Source: CAZLRH01 sp964562015
GTDB taxonomy: Bacteria > Verrucomicrobiota > Verrucomicrobiia > Opitutales > JABDGR01
Reading direction: 5' to 3'
Length of the DNA stretch: 57,553 nucleotides
Assembly (NCBI GenBank): GCA_964562015.1
Contig: CAZLRH010000025.1
Span: 1-57,553, forward strand
Shown here piece after piece: positions 31,180-38,918 of the stretch. A program made the translations under genes and the position numbers. Each line of letters opens with the position of its first letter. Position 1 is the first letter of the stretch. Below the pieces are notes generated by a model. The model was not told the DNA's origin, did no database searches, and saw nothing but the letters and a program-made list of their open reading frames with translations.

Positions 31180-32015
31180 TCGATTACCTCGAGCTAAAAG
31201 GCCGCTCCCCCGCGACGCGCCTCTTCTACACGAAAAAACTTCGGCACCTCATGCGGGTCCTAGGAAAGGGCCTGCCGCTTGCACAAGTCACGGCGCCGCT
31301 CGTCGATGAGTACATACGTGTGCGCCGGGGCGAGGGCGCTGCCCGTTACACCGTGGCCAAGGAGCTGACCGCGCTCCGTATGGCCTTGAAGGTGGCGCGG
31401 CGCAGGGGGGAGTTCGACAAGGAGGTCTCGCAGGTGATGCCCGTCGGGTACGCGACCGGGTACAAGCCGCGGACGCGCCGCGTGACGATCGCCGAGGCGT
31501 GGTCGCTCATCGGGGTCCTGCCGGCGCACGCGGGGAAGTACGTCGCCTTCGTCTGCGCAACGACGGCGCGGGACTCGGCGGTGTGGCGGGCGCGCGGCGA
31601 GGACTTGCGGGGCGGGTCGGGGACGATTGTCGTGCGCGAGACCAAGACGAAGGCGGCGGCGCGCGAGGTCCCGCTGACGTCCGTCACGGCGGCGTTTGCG
31701 CGGCACGCTTTTCAGAGTGTCGCCCCGGAGGCAGCGGTCGCCGTCGACACGGGCTCGCTCCGGCATGCTCTGCACCGCGCGTGCAAGACCCTCGGGCTGA
31801 AGCCCATCTCGCCGAATGATCTGCGCCGGTCGGTGGCCCACTGGCTGCTGAGTGCGGGGGCGCCTCGCGGGGTCGTCGCGGCGTTCATGGGGCACTCGAG
31901 CACCAAGATGTTGGACGAGGTCTACGGCAAGCTCGACGCGCAGGAGATCGGGGCGGCGCTGGCTCGGTCGATGAGCGAGGGGCCGGAAGAGAGTTCCCCC
32001 GACAGCCAGCGGTGA
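30966..32015 (+). CDS. int: Tyrosine-type integrase (349 aa)
   Basis: N-terminal arm-binding part (WYVHLVDREGKRVRRSTKET), core-binding SAM-like domain, then the catalytic domain: ARDSAVWRARGEDL with the box I Arg, TKTKAAAREVPL with the Lys, PNDLRRS with the box II Arg (Asn where His is usual), GHSS and the Tyr in DEVYGK. It would integrate at the tRNA-Phe att core about 85 bp downstream. Unusual position between spike and baseplate wedge genes. Confidence 0.88.
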   Translation: MRTPYQLFRPENSPFWYVHLVDREGKRVRRSTKETDEKRAHAVARELERRLADPTHRAADSTLVGDACRNLIDYLELKGRSPATRLFYTKKLRHLMRVLGKGLPLAQVTAPLVDEYIRVRRGEGAARYTVAKELTALRMALKVARRRGEFDKEVSQVMPVGYATGYKPRTRRVTIAEAWSLIGVLPAHAGKYVAFVCATTARDSAVWRARGEDLRGGSGTIVVRETKTKAAAREVPLTSVTAAFARHAFQSVAPEAAVAVDTGSLRHALHRACKTLGLKPISPNDLRRSVAHWLLSAGAPRGVVAAFMGHSSTKMLDEVYGKLDAQEIGAALARSMSEGPEESSPDSQR

Positions 32016-32098
32016 TCGAGTCAGCCCAAAGTCAGGCAGGAGCCCTGGAAACAGCGCACGTACTGCAAGCAGTGCAAACGCTAACCCTTTGAAATCAG

Positions 32099-32146
32099 TG
32101 CGCAGGGGCGGAATCGAACCGCCGACACGGGGATTTTCAGTCCCCA
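32099..32146 (-). other. Probable attP core: 3' half of tRNA-Phe
   Basis: On the minus strand this reads as the anticodon arm GGGGA-CTGAAAA-TCCCC (anticodon GAA, Phe), variable bases, a perfect T arm GGCGG-TTCGATT-CCGCC, then the acceptor 3' strand CCTGCGC and discriminator A. There is no D arm, 5' acceptor strand or CCA, so it is not a gene but the part of a host tRNA-Phe that integrative phages carry. The adjacent integrase supports this. Confidence 0.82.
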
Positions 32147-32153
32147 CGCGCAT

Positions 32154-32170
32154 GTAAAATACTATTTTAC
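32154..32170. repeat. Perfect inverted repeat GTAAAATA-C-TATTTTAC
   Basis: 8-bp arms and a 1-base centre right beside the att core. AT-rich, unlike its surroundings. Likely an arm or excisionase/regulator site at attP. Confidence 0.6.
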
Positions 32171-32224
32171 TTTCGTGCGGTTGGCGGCGTCGGTTGCGGC
32201 ACTCAGACGGAAGTCAGCCGGCGG

Positions 32225-32746
32225 TCAGAAAAAGCAGCAGAGCAGCGTCGAGCGCACGTCGAGGTTGCAGGTCATCATCTCCGTCACCCCCATACCCGTC
32301 GGGCCGGCGTCGGGGAACCTTCCGGTGATTTGTATCCCGACCGTCCCCGCGTCCGCCGGCAGGGGGTAGCAGCTCACGACCGAGCCGGGGTTGCAGCCAG
32401 GGAGGTAGGGGTCGCGCGGGTAGAACTGGCATACCGCCGGCGGCGCCGCGTCGCCCGCGTCCGGGTACACGATGGGGTCGTTGGCGTGGCTCGGGGCTGC
32501 GTCCGGCGGCGAGGGGGCGGCCTCGGGTGCGGCGTCGGGGACGGGCGCGTCCTGGCCGGCGTCAGGGGCGGCGTCGGGCAGGTCCGGGACGGTGGGTGCG
32601 GCGTCGGGGAGTGTCGGCGTCGTGTCGGCGTCCGGGGACATCGCGGGGACGTCGGCGTCCGGTGACATTTCGGGCGGCGCCTGATCAGGCGACATCGCCG
32701 AGGCGCAGGAGGTCGTGAGCAGGGCGGCGGCAAGGATGAGTCGCAT
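32225..32746 (-). CDS. Pro-Asp-Ala repeat lipoprotein, possible lysogenic conversion gene (173 aa)
   Basis: Signal peptide MRLILAAALLTTSC with lipobox LTTSC, then about 85 residues of low-complexity SPDADxPAMSPDADT and PDAAPDAGQDAPVPDAAP repeats as a surface linker. A Cys-rich C-terminus (CQFYPRDPYLPGC, SCYPL, CNLDV, LLCCFF) follows. Such Asp/Pro/Ala linkers are typical of myxobacterial lipoproteins. It is on the opposite strand to the tail operon and beside attP, a typical place for a gene expressed by the lysogen. Confidence 0.7.
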   Translation of the reverse strand: MRLILAAALLTTSCASAMSPDQAPPEMSPDADVPAMSPDADTTPTLPDAAPTVPDLPDAAPDAGQDAPVPDAAPEAAPSPPDAAPSHANDPIVYPDAGDAAPPAVCQFYPRDPYLPGCNPGSVVSCYPLPADAGTVGIQITGRFPDAGPTGMGVTEMMTCNLDVRSTLLCCFF

Positions 32747-32780
32747 CGTTCAAGGGTGACCTAAATCGGCGGGTCGTCGA

Positions 32781-32789
32781 GGCTAAAAT
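32781..32789 (+). promoter_or_regulatory. GGCTAAAAT promoter-like element before 32800
   Basis: GGCTAAAAT followed by ten bases including GGAGGA and then ATG. It would restart transcription of baseplate genes downstream of the inserted integration cassette. Confidence 0.55.
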
Positions 32790-32799
32790 AAGCGGAGGA

Positions 32800-33189
32800 A
32801 TGTCCGCCTTCGCTCAGCTCCCCAACGGCGATTTGGACTTTTCGACCGGTAACCTGCGCGTCGAAAAGTCCGTCGCGCAGTGCACCGCCTGGAAGCTCTC
32901 GAACCTATTCACGCTTTTCAAGGGTGAGTGGTTTCGCGACACGCGCCAGGGCGTCCCGTATTTCCAATACGTCTTCGTGAGCAATCCCAACCTGTCCCTC
33001 ATCGGCAACCTGTTCCAGCAGGTCATCATGTCGGCCCCGGGCGTCGCCGCGATTACAGATTCCGCGCTCGACTACAACCCCCGCGCTCGTACCCTCGCGT
33101 CCTCCTTCACCCTCACGACCAACGACGGCGCGGTCCTGGTCGGCGGGCCGGGTGAGCCCTTCCTCATTACCTCGCCGGGTGACCAATGA
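32800..33189 (+). CDS. Baseplate wedge, gpW/gp25-like (129 aa)
   Basis: LPNGDLDFSTGNLRVEKSVA, then SNLFTLFKGEWFRDTRQGVP and YNPRARTLASSFTLTTNDG match the gp25-like wedge family (lysozyme-like fold without activity). It precedes gpJ as in other contractile tails. Confidence 0.75.
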   Translation: MSAFAQLPNGDLDFSTGNLRVEKSVAQCTAWKLSNLFTLFKGEWFRDTRQGVPYFQYVFVSNPNLSLIGNLFQQVIMSAPGVAAITDSALDYNPRARTLASSFTLTTNDGAVLVGGPGEPFLITSPGDQ

Positions 33190-33788
33190 GCCCGCAAATT
33201 GGTAGCGCGCATATGGTGATGCCCTATGCCGACCCCGAGGCCCGACGCGCGTATCTGCAAGCCTACATGCGCGGGTACCAGAACCGCCCTGAGGTGAAGG
33301 CCCGGCGCGCTGAGGCGGCGAAGCGCCCCGATCAGCGCGCAAAGAAACGAGCTACGGCCCGCGTCCGTTACCATAAGGATCTCGCGGCAAACCGAGAGTA
33401 TCAAGCGGCCTACAAGCGCGCTACGTACCCGAGACTGCGCGAGAAGATTTTGGAGCAGAACAAGTCCCGGCACGCTGCGGACCCCCGGCGGCAGATGGTG
33501 CAGGCGGCGAAACGAAGGGCGCTACGTGACGGACTCCAGTTCTCTCTGACAATCGAAGACCTGCAGATGCCTGAATGCTGCCCCGTTTTCGGCACGCCTT
33601 TCGAGACAGGTCAAAAGGTCGCGCGCCCGACATCGCCGTCGCTCGATCGGCTCGATAACACCAAAGGTTATGTGCCGGGCAATGTCTGGATCATCTCGCG
33701 TCGAGCGAACGTCCTGAAAAGTGATGCAACGATCGAGGAGCTAAAAACCCTTGTTACCGCACTGGAGGCTAAATGGTCGCAGGTCTGA
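33186..33788 (+). CDS. HNH homing endonuclease 5, SLDR..GYVPGN type (200 aa)
   Basis: Long basic N-terminus (RRAYLQAYMRGYQNRPEVKA and more), a QFSLTIEDLQMPECCPVFG block and a C-terminal SPSLDRLDNTKGYVPGNVWI with SRRANVLKSDAT. The same C-terminal signature occurs at 13799-14266. It is inserted seamlessly between wedge and gpJ genes: ATGA at its start, a 16-bp overlap at its end. The only endonuclease here on the plus strand. Confidence 0.78.
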   Translation: MSPQIGSAHMVMPYADPEARRAYLQAYMRGYQNRPEVKARRAEAAKRPDQRAKKRATARVRYHKDLAANREYQAAYKRATYPRLREKILEQNKSRHAADPRRQMVQAAKRRALRDGLQFSLTIEDLQMPECCPVFGTPFETGQKVARPTSPSLDRLDNTKGYVPGNVWIISRRANVLKSDATIEELKTLVTALEAKWSQV

Positions 33789-34990
33789 CGCCCCAGGGAT
33801 ATAGTGCCGAGACCGAGGACGAATACGTTCAAGATCTAAATGCGGCGATCCTGGCGAACGTGGACGCCGGGCTCGACCTATCGCCTGATCAGCCGCTCGG
33901 CCAAATTATTGGGATTGTTGCCGCCAAATTGGCAAGTTTGGACGGTACGATCCAGACCGCCTACAACGCCATTAACCCGAACGCGGCCGAAGGGGCGCTA
34001 CTCGCGAACGCCGCCGCCCTCTCGGGGACGCTGCCGCAGGTCGCCACGTACGGCACGGTGACCGTCCAGCTCAACATGAACGCGAGCACGACGGTCAGCG
34101 CCGGGACCGTGTTCGCCGTCGTAAATCAACCCGCGAACACCTGGGTGCTGCTCAACTCGGTGACGAGCACGACGAGCGGCTTTTACACCGGGTTGTGCCG
34201 CGCTTCGAACCCCGGCGCCTTCGTGGCCAACGCCAACACCATCACGGTGATCAACACCCCGGCGGTGGGCCTGCTCGGCGTCAACAACGCGACGGCGGCC
34301 TCCTCGGGCGTCGACGCCGACACCGACACGACCCTCCGGCAGAAGCGCCTCATACAGCTCGCCGGGGAGGGCTCGGGCACGCTGGACTCGATCGTCTCGG
34401 CGGTCGACAAGGTCAGCGAGGGGATCATCAGCGTCTTCGGTTTCGAGAATACCTCGCTCGTGACGGACAGCACCGGCCTCCCCGGCAAGGCTTTCCGCAT
34501 CGTGATCTGGGATGGCGCCAGCCCGACCGACAGCCTGAACGACATCGCCCAAGCGATTTGGGACAACAAGCCCTCCGGCATCCAGTCGTTCGGCGCGCTG
34601 TCCGGGACGGCGACCGACAGCCAGGGCATCGCCCGCACCGTGAACTTCGACCGCGCGACGCAGAAGCCCGTCTTCGTCTCTTGCACGACGACTCCGAGCT
34701 CGCTGACCACGCCGCAAACGACCGCGGTAAAACAGGCCATCGCGCAGTACATCAATAACCTCGGCCTCGGTGTCAGCATCATCGCCCGCAAGTTTTCCGC
34801 GTCGCCCCTCGAGCCCATCTCCGCCCTCGACGCGACGCCGTCGAACCCCGCGTACACGCCGTTCATCACCGACGTCGTCACGTTCGCTTTTGACTTCGTG
34901 GCCAGCCCGACGAACACGGCGAACCTGCCCATCAGCGGCCTGCAGATTGCGACCTGCTCTACCGCGAACATCTTGGTCAATGGCGTCTGA
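33773..34990 (+). CDS. Baseplate wedge, gpJ-like (405 aa)
   Basis: Begins MVAGLTPQGYSAETEDEYVQ, then LDLSPDQPLGQIIGIVAAKL and NPNAAEGALLANAAALSG, all typical of baseplate J proteins. DTDTTLRQKRLIQLAGEGSG and later a VSIIARKFSASPLEP strand fit as well. It forms the wedge that connects to tail fibres. GGAG lies in the overlap before ATG 33773. Confidence 0.85.
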   Translation: MVAGLTPQGYSAETEDEYVQDLNAAILANVDAGLDLSPDQPLGQIIGIVAAKLASLDGTIQTAYNAINPNAAEGALLANAAALSGTLPQVATYGTVTVQLNMNASTTVSAGTVFAVVNQPANTWVLLNSVTSTTSGFYTGLCRASNPGAFVANANTITVINTPAVGLLGVNNATAASSGVDADTDTTLRQKRLIQLAGEGSGTLDSIVSAVDKVSEGIISVFGFENTSLVTDSTGLPGKAFRIVIWDGASPTDSLNDIAQAIWDNKPSGIQSFGALSGTATDSQGIARTVNFDRATQKPVFVSCTTTPSSLTTPQTTAVKQAIAQYINNLGLGVSIIARKFSASPLEPISALDATPSNPAYTPFITDVVTFAFDFVASPTNTANLPISGLQIATCSTANILVNGV

Positions 34991-35595
34991 TGCTCCCGGT
35001 CCAGGACACCGCCCACGTCGCCGAAGCGGCCGCTCTGCTCACGAGCCGGTACGCCAAGCTCCCGGTCACGTCGGGCCTGGTGAAGGCGCTCGTGACCCCG
35101 GTCCAGGCGCTCGAGAACAAGGTCTTCGCCGTCCTCAACGCGGTCCAGCTCTCGAGCCACCCCCTCGCCGGCGGCCCGTGGGATGTGCTCGACCGGCTCG
35201 GCGCACTCGTCGGCGCTCCCCCGCGCGGCGGACGCAGCGACGCCGACTACCTCGCGGTCATCAAGCTGCAAATCCGGGTCAACCGCTCGAACGGTCTCGC
35301 CGAGGACATCGTCCAGGTCGTCGCCCTGATCGTCGCCGGCGCTGGATACTTCGAGTGGCCCCCGGCGGCAGCGGAAGTCGTCGCGCTCGGGACCACGGCG
35401 TCGGTCGTCGCGGCGCTCCAGGCGTACCTCCCGCAGACGCGCAGCGCCGGTACGGCGTTGAACATACGCTACTCGACGTCGACGGGCCCTTACATCATTT
35501 GGGGCTCGTCCTACGGCGGCGTCACGGGCGCGGGCTTCGCGAGCACCTACGGCGGCGCGGCACTTGATCAGCTCGGAGGCTTGGCTAGCACATGA
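34990..35595 (+). CDS. Baseplate/tail protein, DUF2612-like (201 aa)
   Basis: WDVLDRLGALVGAPPRGGRS, DADYLAVIKLQIRVNRSNGL and AEDIVQVV follow the DUF2612 pattern (LDxLGxLVGxxRxGxxDxxYxxxIxxxIxxNxSxG). It takes the place of gpI, connecting gpJ to the fibre. ATG overlaps the gpJ stop. Confidence 0.78.
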   Translation: MLPVQDTAHVAEAAALLTSRYAKLPVTSGLVKALVTPVQALENKVFAVLNAVQLSSHPLAGGPWDVLDRLGALVGAPPRGGRSDADYLAVIKLQIRVNRSNGLAEDIVQVVALIVAGAGYFEWPPAAAEVVALGTTASVVAALQAYLPQTRSAGTALNIRYSTSTGPYIIWGSSYGGVTGAGFASTYGGAALDQLGGLAST

Positions 35596-36824
35596 CGATT
35601 CAAAACTTCCCTTGGGCGAGCACGACGAACTTCCCCGCCGGTAGCAGCGCCTGGAGCGGCCAGCCCCTGAAGGTCAATCCGAATTACAACTACTTCACGC
35701 CCGGTCAGGTGCCGACGGCGGAAGAGCTCAATTACCTCCTGAATCAACGCGACAGCATCCTCGGCGGCTTCGCTGCGGCGGCGAGCAACCTCCAGCCCCA
35801 GCAGGCCCCCAGCGGCTTCACGACCGTCCGGTCGGCAGCCTACGACAAGTTCCGCGGGCTCTGGCTGCTCGGCGGCGGGACCAACCCCGCTCTGGCGTTC
35901 AACACCGGCGGCGACACCTGGATCTCCGGCGCCCTCTCGGGACCCGGCGGCGCTGGCGCGTCGATCGTGGCGCTCGGCGTCTCGCCGGCGGGCTCGCGCT
36001 GGTACGCGTACACGTACGATGGGACCAACTTCAAAGACTGGTTCTCGGCCGACCAGGGCGCGACCTGGACGAACATCACGACCTACCTCAGCACGAGCCG
36101 TCACGTCGAGCACGCCACCCTGGGCAGCGTCCCGATCATCGCGGTCGGCGGCACGGGCAGCACGGGCTTCCTCGATTACTACGCGACCCCCGAGGCGACT
36201 CCGAGCGTGGTCGCCGGCGGCGTGAGCGGCGTCACGGCCCCGGAGTGGCTCCTGAAGGCGTCGAGCACCATCGCCGTCGCCATCCCCATGACGATCGGCG
36301 TCGGCGCGAACCCGACGTACTACACGAGCACCAACGGCACGACCTGGACGAGCCAGACGTTCACGAGCGGCATCGTCAACTTCACGAACAAGACGCCGGT
36401 CGGCCTGACGTACAACAGCGCGCTCGGCCTTTTCGTCGTGGCGTTCAGCTACACGGCGGGCCTGTCGTTCTACACCTCGCCGGACGGGATTACCTGGTCC
36501 GCCACGGCGACACTCACCGGCGCGGCCTTCGGGGCACTCGGGACGAGCGGACTCGCGCCGACGGACCTCGCCAGCGTCAACGGCCTGATCGTCGGCATCG
36601 CGAACGACGCCACGGTCGCCCCCGCGAGCGCGAACAACGCCCGGTTGATTTACTCGCCCGACGGGTCGGTGACCTGGTACTGGGGCAGCGGTAGCCTCAC
36701 GGGCGGCACGACGGCGACGCAGCGCCCGCGGCTGCACACGAGCCAGTCGCAGCTCCTCGCTTTGAACAGCGTGGGCGTGCGGCTCGGGCAGCTCGTCGGG
36801 GCGCCGGCGCAAGCGCTCGTCTAA
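35592..36824 (+). CDS. Tail fibre/tailspike with BNR-type repeats (410 aa)
   Basis: At least four Asp-box motifs: SADQGATWT, TSTNGTTWT, TSPDGITWS and SPDGSVTWY, plus a weaker NTGGDTW. These S-x-D-G-x-T-W boxes mark beta-propellers of sialidase-like or carbohydrate-binding proteins. The N-terminus (VPTAEELNYLLNQRD) is a trimerisation or attachment segment found in tail fibres after DUF2612 genes. Probable receptor-binding protein. Its end overlaps the convergent RuvC-like gene by four bases. Confidence 0.72.
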   Translation: MTIQNFPWASTTNFPAGSSAWSGQPLKVNPNYNYFTPGQVPTAEELNYLLNQRDSILGGFAAAASNLQPQQAPSGFTTVRSAAYDKFRGLWLLGGGTNPALAFNTGGDTWISGALSGPGGAGASIVALGVSPAGSRWYAYTYDGTNFKDWFSADQGATWTNITTYLSTSRHVEHATLGSVPIIAVGGTGSTGFLDYYATPEATPSVVAGGVSGVTAPEWLLKASSTIAVAIPMTIGVGANPTYYTSTNGTTWTSQTFTSGIVNFTNKTPVGLTYNSALGLFVVAFSYTAGLSFYTSPDGITWSATATLTGAAFGALGTSGLAPTDLASVNGLIVGIANDATVAPASANNARLIYSPDGSVTWYWGSGSLTGGTTATQRPRLHTSQSQLLALNSVGVRLGQLVGAPAQALV

Positions 36825-37309
36825 GCCGCCCTCATAATCGACAGTTGCTTCAGGGCCCACTTGGCCAAGCCAATGGCGTCGAGCGTATCATGGGTGTACT
36901 TGCGCATCGAGAGGATCGTCGCCTCGTGCGGGGTGAGGGCGGCCTCGATGCGCTTGGTCATTACGTCGCCTTTGACGCTGCCCTTCCACTGGTGCGGGGT
37001 GACGAGCGTGACGGACGCCGCGTCCTGAAAGCGCTCTTCGTACCGACCGACCACGCGCGCGAGGGTGAGGATGTCGTTCGGCCGCGCGGGGCTGTTCGGG
37101 TAGATCTGGGGGTTCTCGATGACGACCCGATCGATCTTGCTCGCGGCGAGGGGCGTCCACGCATGATCATCGGGCTTGGCGACGCCGCACGCGGACAGGT
37201 GCCAGCCGCCTGCCTCGATGAACAGGGCCCAGCCCGTAGCTTTGCCTGGGTCGATGGCGAGGAGGGAGACGGGGCGGCCCCAGTGCTCGAGGTGCTGCGC
37301 GGGCGTCAT
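36821..37309 (-). CDS. RuvC-like Holliday junction resolvase (162 aa)
   Basis: LLAIDPGKATGWALF carries the first catalytic Asp of the RNase H-like fold; VVIENPQIYP the Glu; and THDTLDAIGLAKWAL the C-terminal Asp pair. LTPHQWKGSVKG resembles the helix seen in phage RuvC proteins. It would resolve recombination or replication intermediates before packaging. ATG 37309 gives the standard length. Confidence 0.78.
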   Translation of the reverse strand: MTPAQHLEHWGRPVSLLAIDPGKATGWALFIEAGGWHLSACGVAKPDDHAWTPLAASKIDRVVIENPQIYPNSPARPNDILTLARVVGRYEERFQDAASVTLVTPHQWKGSVKGDVMTKRIEAALTPHEATILSMRKYTHDTLDAIGLAKWALKQLSIMRAA

Positions 37310-37383
37310 CGCTCGGTCCCGATCGCGACGAGGAGGCCGAACAACCCGAAGAAGATGATGCCCCACCAGATTTGCTCTTCCAT
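37306..37383 (-). CDS. Micro-ORF membrane peptide (25 aa)
   Basis: MEEQIWWGIIFFGLFGLLVA then IGTER: one hydrophobic helix with an acidic start. An in-frame GTG at 37389 overlapping the upstream stop would add two residues. ATGA overlap with the RuvC-like gene. Confidence 0.45.
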   Translation of the reverse strand: MEEQIWWGIIFFGLFGLLVAIGTER

Positions 37384-37385
37384 GC

Positions 37386-37790
37386 TCACGGGCGCCTCGC
37401 TTTGAAGAAACCATCCTTGAGAAAGCCCCAGCCCTTGACCCGCGGCCCGACGAGGAACAGCGTCCAGCACGGGCGGCCGTCGACGAGCTCGATGCGGTGA
37501 AAGTCCGTGTCGCGAATGACGTTGATGCTGAGCGGGCCGAACAACTTGAGGCCGAGTTCGTGCCTGTTCGACCACTCGACGTATCCGCCCCAGAGGATGA
37601 GCGAGACCGCCCAGCGCCACGGGTGGTTGTGAAGTCCGCGCGTGGGGTCGTCGCTCTTCGCGATGCGGTGCAGGTACAGCTCGGGCCCGGTGCGCGTCCA
37701 GGAGCCGTCTGCCGGCTGCGGCTTGCCCCATAGGTACCAGCGCGTGAGGTACAGCGAGCCGTCGGGGGAGAGGATGTCGCGGCGGATCAT
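37386..37790 (-). CDS. Cupin-like phage protein (134 aa)
   Basis: ELYLHRIAKSDDPTRGLHNH then PWRWAVSLILWGGYVEW: the HNHPW cluster with a following Gly-Gly turn is the metal-site strand of a cupin-like fold found in many phages. A second His lies in DTDFHRIEL. The reaction is unknown. ATGA overlap upstream. Confidence 0.62.
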   Translation of the reverse strand: MIRRDILSPDGSLYLTRWYLWGKPQPADGSWTRTGPELYLHRIAKSDDPTRGLHNHPWRWAVSLILWGGYVEWSNRHELGLKLFGPLSINVIRDTDFHRIELVDGRPCWTLFLVGPRVKGWGFLKDGFFKARRP

Positions 37791-38032
37791 CGCTCGAACC
37801 ACTCCTTCCCCTTCGCCCAGTCGCAGAACTCGAAGAACGTCCAGCCCTGCTTCATCGCGAGCTGCGCGAAAGCCCGGAGCGACGGCTTGTGGTTCGTCGT
37901 GCACGCGAGGTTGCCGTAGGCGAAGTCGAAGCGTTGCTCGCGCTTCTGCTGCTCGGTCGTCGGGGGCAGCGCGCGGGCGGCCTTCATCAGGAGGTCGAGC
38001 TCTTCCTGGCACTCGGGTCCGAGGGGGTTCAT
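37787..38032 (-). CDS. Conserved phage protein, FAYGNLACTTNHKP type (81 aa)
   Basis: FDFAYGNLACTTNHKPSLRA then FAQLAMKQGWTFFEFCDWAK: a short helical family found next to small metabolic genes in many phages. Function unknown. Starts and ends in ATGA-type overlaps. Confidence 0.65.
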   Translation of the reverse strand: MNPLGPECQEELDLLMKAARALPPTTEQQKREQRFDFAYGNLACTTNHKPSLRAFAQLAMKQGWTFFEFCDWAKGKEWFER

Positions 38033-38214
38033 CCGACCCTCTTCGGGGCCGGGCCACCGACGAGCGGCGCGACCGGCTGGTCGAAGACCTTGGTGAGCAG
38101 GTAGACCGCCATCGTGCGCGGGTGCGCCTGCTGAATCATCTTGATGGCCGTGACGGCCTTGTCGGTCGCGTCGTACTCGGTCATCGTGTCGGGGAAGGCA
38201 ATTACGTACGGCAT
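38029..38214 (-). CDS. Hypothetical protein (61 aa)
   Basis: MPYVIAFPDTMTEYDATDKA then VTAIKMIQQAHPRTMAVYLL. A beta-alpha start and Pro-rich end. First gene of a small operon; upstream lies the GATTAGCTAATT element also seen before the gene at 50228. Confidence 0.55.
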   Translation of the reverse strand: MPYVIAFPDTMTEYDATDKAVTAIKMIQQAHPRTMAVYLLTKVFDQPVAPLVGGPAPKRVG

Positions 38215-38225
38215 TACTATATGCC

Positions 38226-38237
38226 GATTAGCTAATT
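38226..38237 (-). promoter_or_regulatory. GATTAGCTAATT element, copy 1
   Basis: The same 12 bases with similar flanks (ACTAT...GATTAGCTAATT) occur at 50239-50250. In both cases the element lies 10-15 bases upstream of a minus-strand ATG. It overlaps the stop of the upstream gene. Confidence 0.45.
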
Positions 38238-38679
38238 ACTCCTCGGCGCCGGCCTTTACCGCCAGCTCCCGCCACAAGTCCCGCTCGGCCTGGCTGAACT
38301 TGCTGAAGTCCACATTGCTCGTGACCGCGTGTGCGATGTTCGCCGTCGCCAGGCCGTGGTTGAGCCGGTGCTCGTTGGCCACCATCGCCGCCAGCCTGAT
38401 CAGGTCCTTGATGTCCAGGGGCCCGGGGGCGTGCGCGTAGTCGGGGTCCTGCGCGAGGTCGAGGAGCTTCTCGAGCTGGGTCACGACGAGCTTGCGCGCC
38501 GCCGTGTTCATCCGGTGGTACTCCTCGTTCGCCTGCGCCTTCGCCAGCGCCTCGTCGTTCTTCGCCGTCTTCACCGCGGCGACCTGGGCCTTCTCAGCCT
38601 CTTTCGCCTTGAACTCCGGCCGCTCGTGCAGGGGCCGCCAGACGACGACCTCGCGGGACGCCTTGTCAGAAGTTGACAT
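38236..38679 (-). CDS. Terminase small subunit candidate (147 aa)
   Basis: Helical protein with a charged, Lys/Glu/Ala-rich first half (RPEFKAKEAEKAQVAAVKTA) and a DIKDLIRLAAMVANEHRLNH segment, ending WRELAVKAG. It lies just upstream of, and divergent from, the portal gene together with an HTH gene, where a small terminase is often found. I infer the role only from position and helical character. Confidence 0.4.
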   Translation of the reverse strand: MSTSDKASREVVVWRPLHERPEFKAKEAEKAQVAAVKTAKNDEALAKAQANEEYHRMNTAARKLVVTQLEKLLDLAQDPDYAHAPGPLDIKDLIRLAAMVANEHRLNHGLATANIAHAVTSNVDFSKFSQAERDLWRELAVKAGAEE

Positions 38680-38881
38680 CAGTGACGTCCGCGTGCGTGC
38701 GGCCCGTGAGGACGTTCGCCACCGTGGAAATTGAGCAGCCACATATGGCGGCAATTTGCTGGTAGCTCATCGCGATGCCGTTCACCGTGCGTGCGCGCAG
38801 CTCGTGAATGCGCCGGGCGCGGACTTCCGCCATCGAGGGGACGCGCATCTGGACGGGGGCCTTCACCTTGCTAGCAGCCAT
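38666..38881 (-). CDS. Small helix-turn-helix protein (71 aa)
   Basis: ELRARTVNGIAMSYQQIAAI followed by CGCSISTVANVLTG is a clear HTH (YxxIAxxxGxSxSTVxxxLxG). It could be the DNA-recognition part of packaging, with the next gene, or a repressor of the divergent promoters directly upstream. ATG 38881 lies five bases after GGCTAAAAT. Confidence 0.65.
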   Translation of the reverse strand: MAASKVKAPVQMRVPSMAEVRARRIHELRARTVNGIAMSYQQIAAICGCSISTVANVLTGRTHADVTDVNF

Positions 38882-38886
38882 GAGGG

Positions 38887-38895
38887 ATTTTAGCC
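38887..38895 (-). promoter_or_regulatory. GGCTAAAAT promoter-like element, 5 nt before ATG 38881
   Basis: GGCTAAAAT-CCCTC-ATG on the minus strand, facing the plus-strand copy at 38905 with nine bases between. Together they form a compact divergent promoter. Confidence 0.65.
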
Positions 38896-38904
38896 CCCGA
38901 CGCA

Positions 38905-38913
38905 GGCTAAAAT
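38905..38913 (+). promoter_or_regulatory. GGCTAAAAT promoter-like element, 5 nt before GTG 38919
   Basis: GGCTAAAAT-AGGAG-GTG on the plus strand at the portal gene start. The AGGAG here touches the start codon and is too close to act as a normal ribosome site. Confidence 0.65.
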
Positions 38914-38918
38914 AGGAG

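Noticed and set aside
32099..32146. A functional phage tRNA-Phe gene
   Set aside because: The 5' acceptor strand and D arm are absent, so it cannot fold as a tRNA; interpreted as attP.
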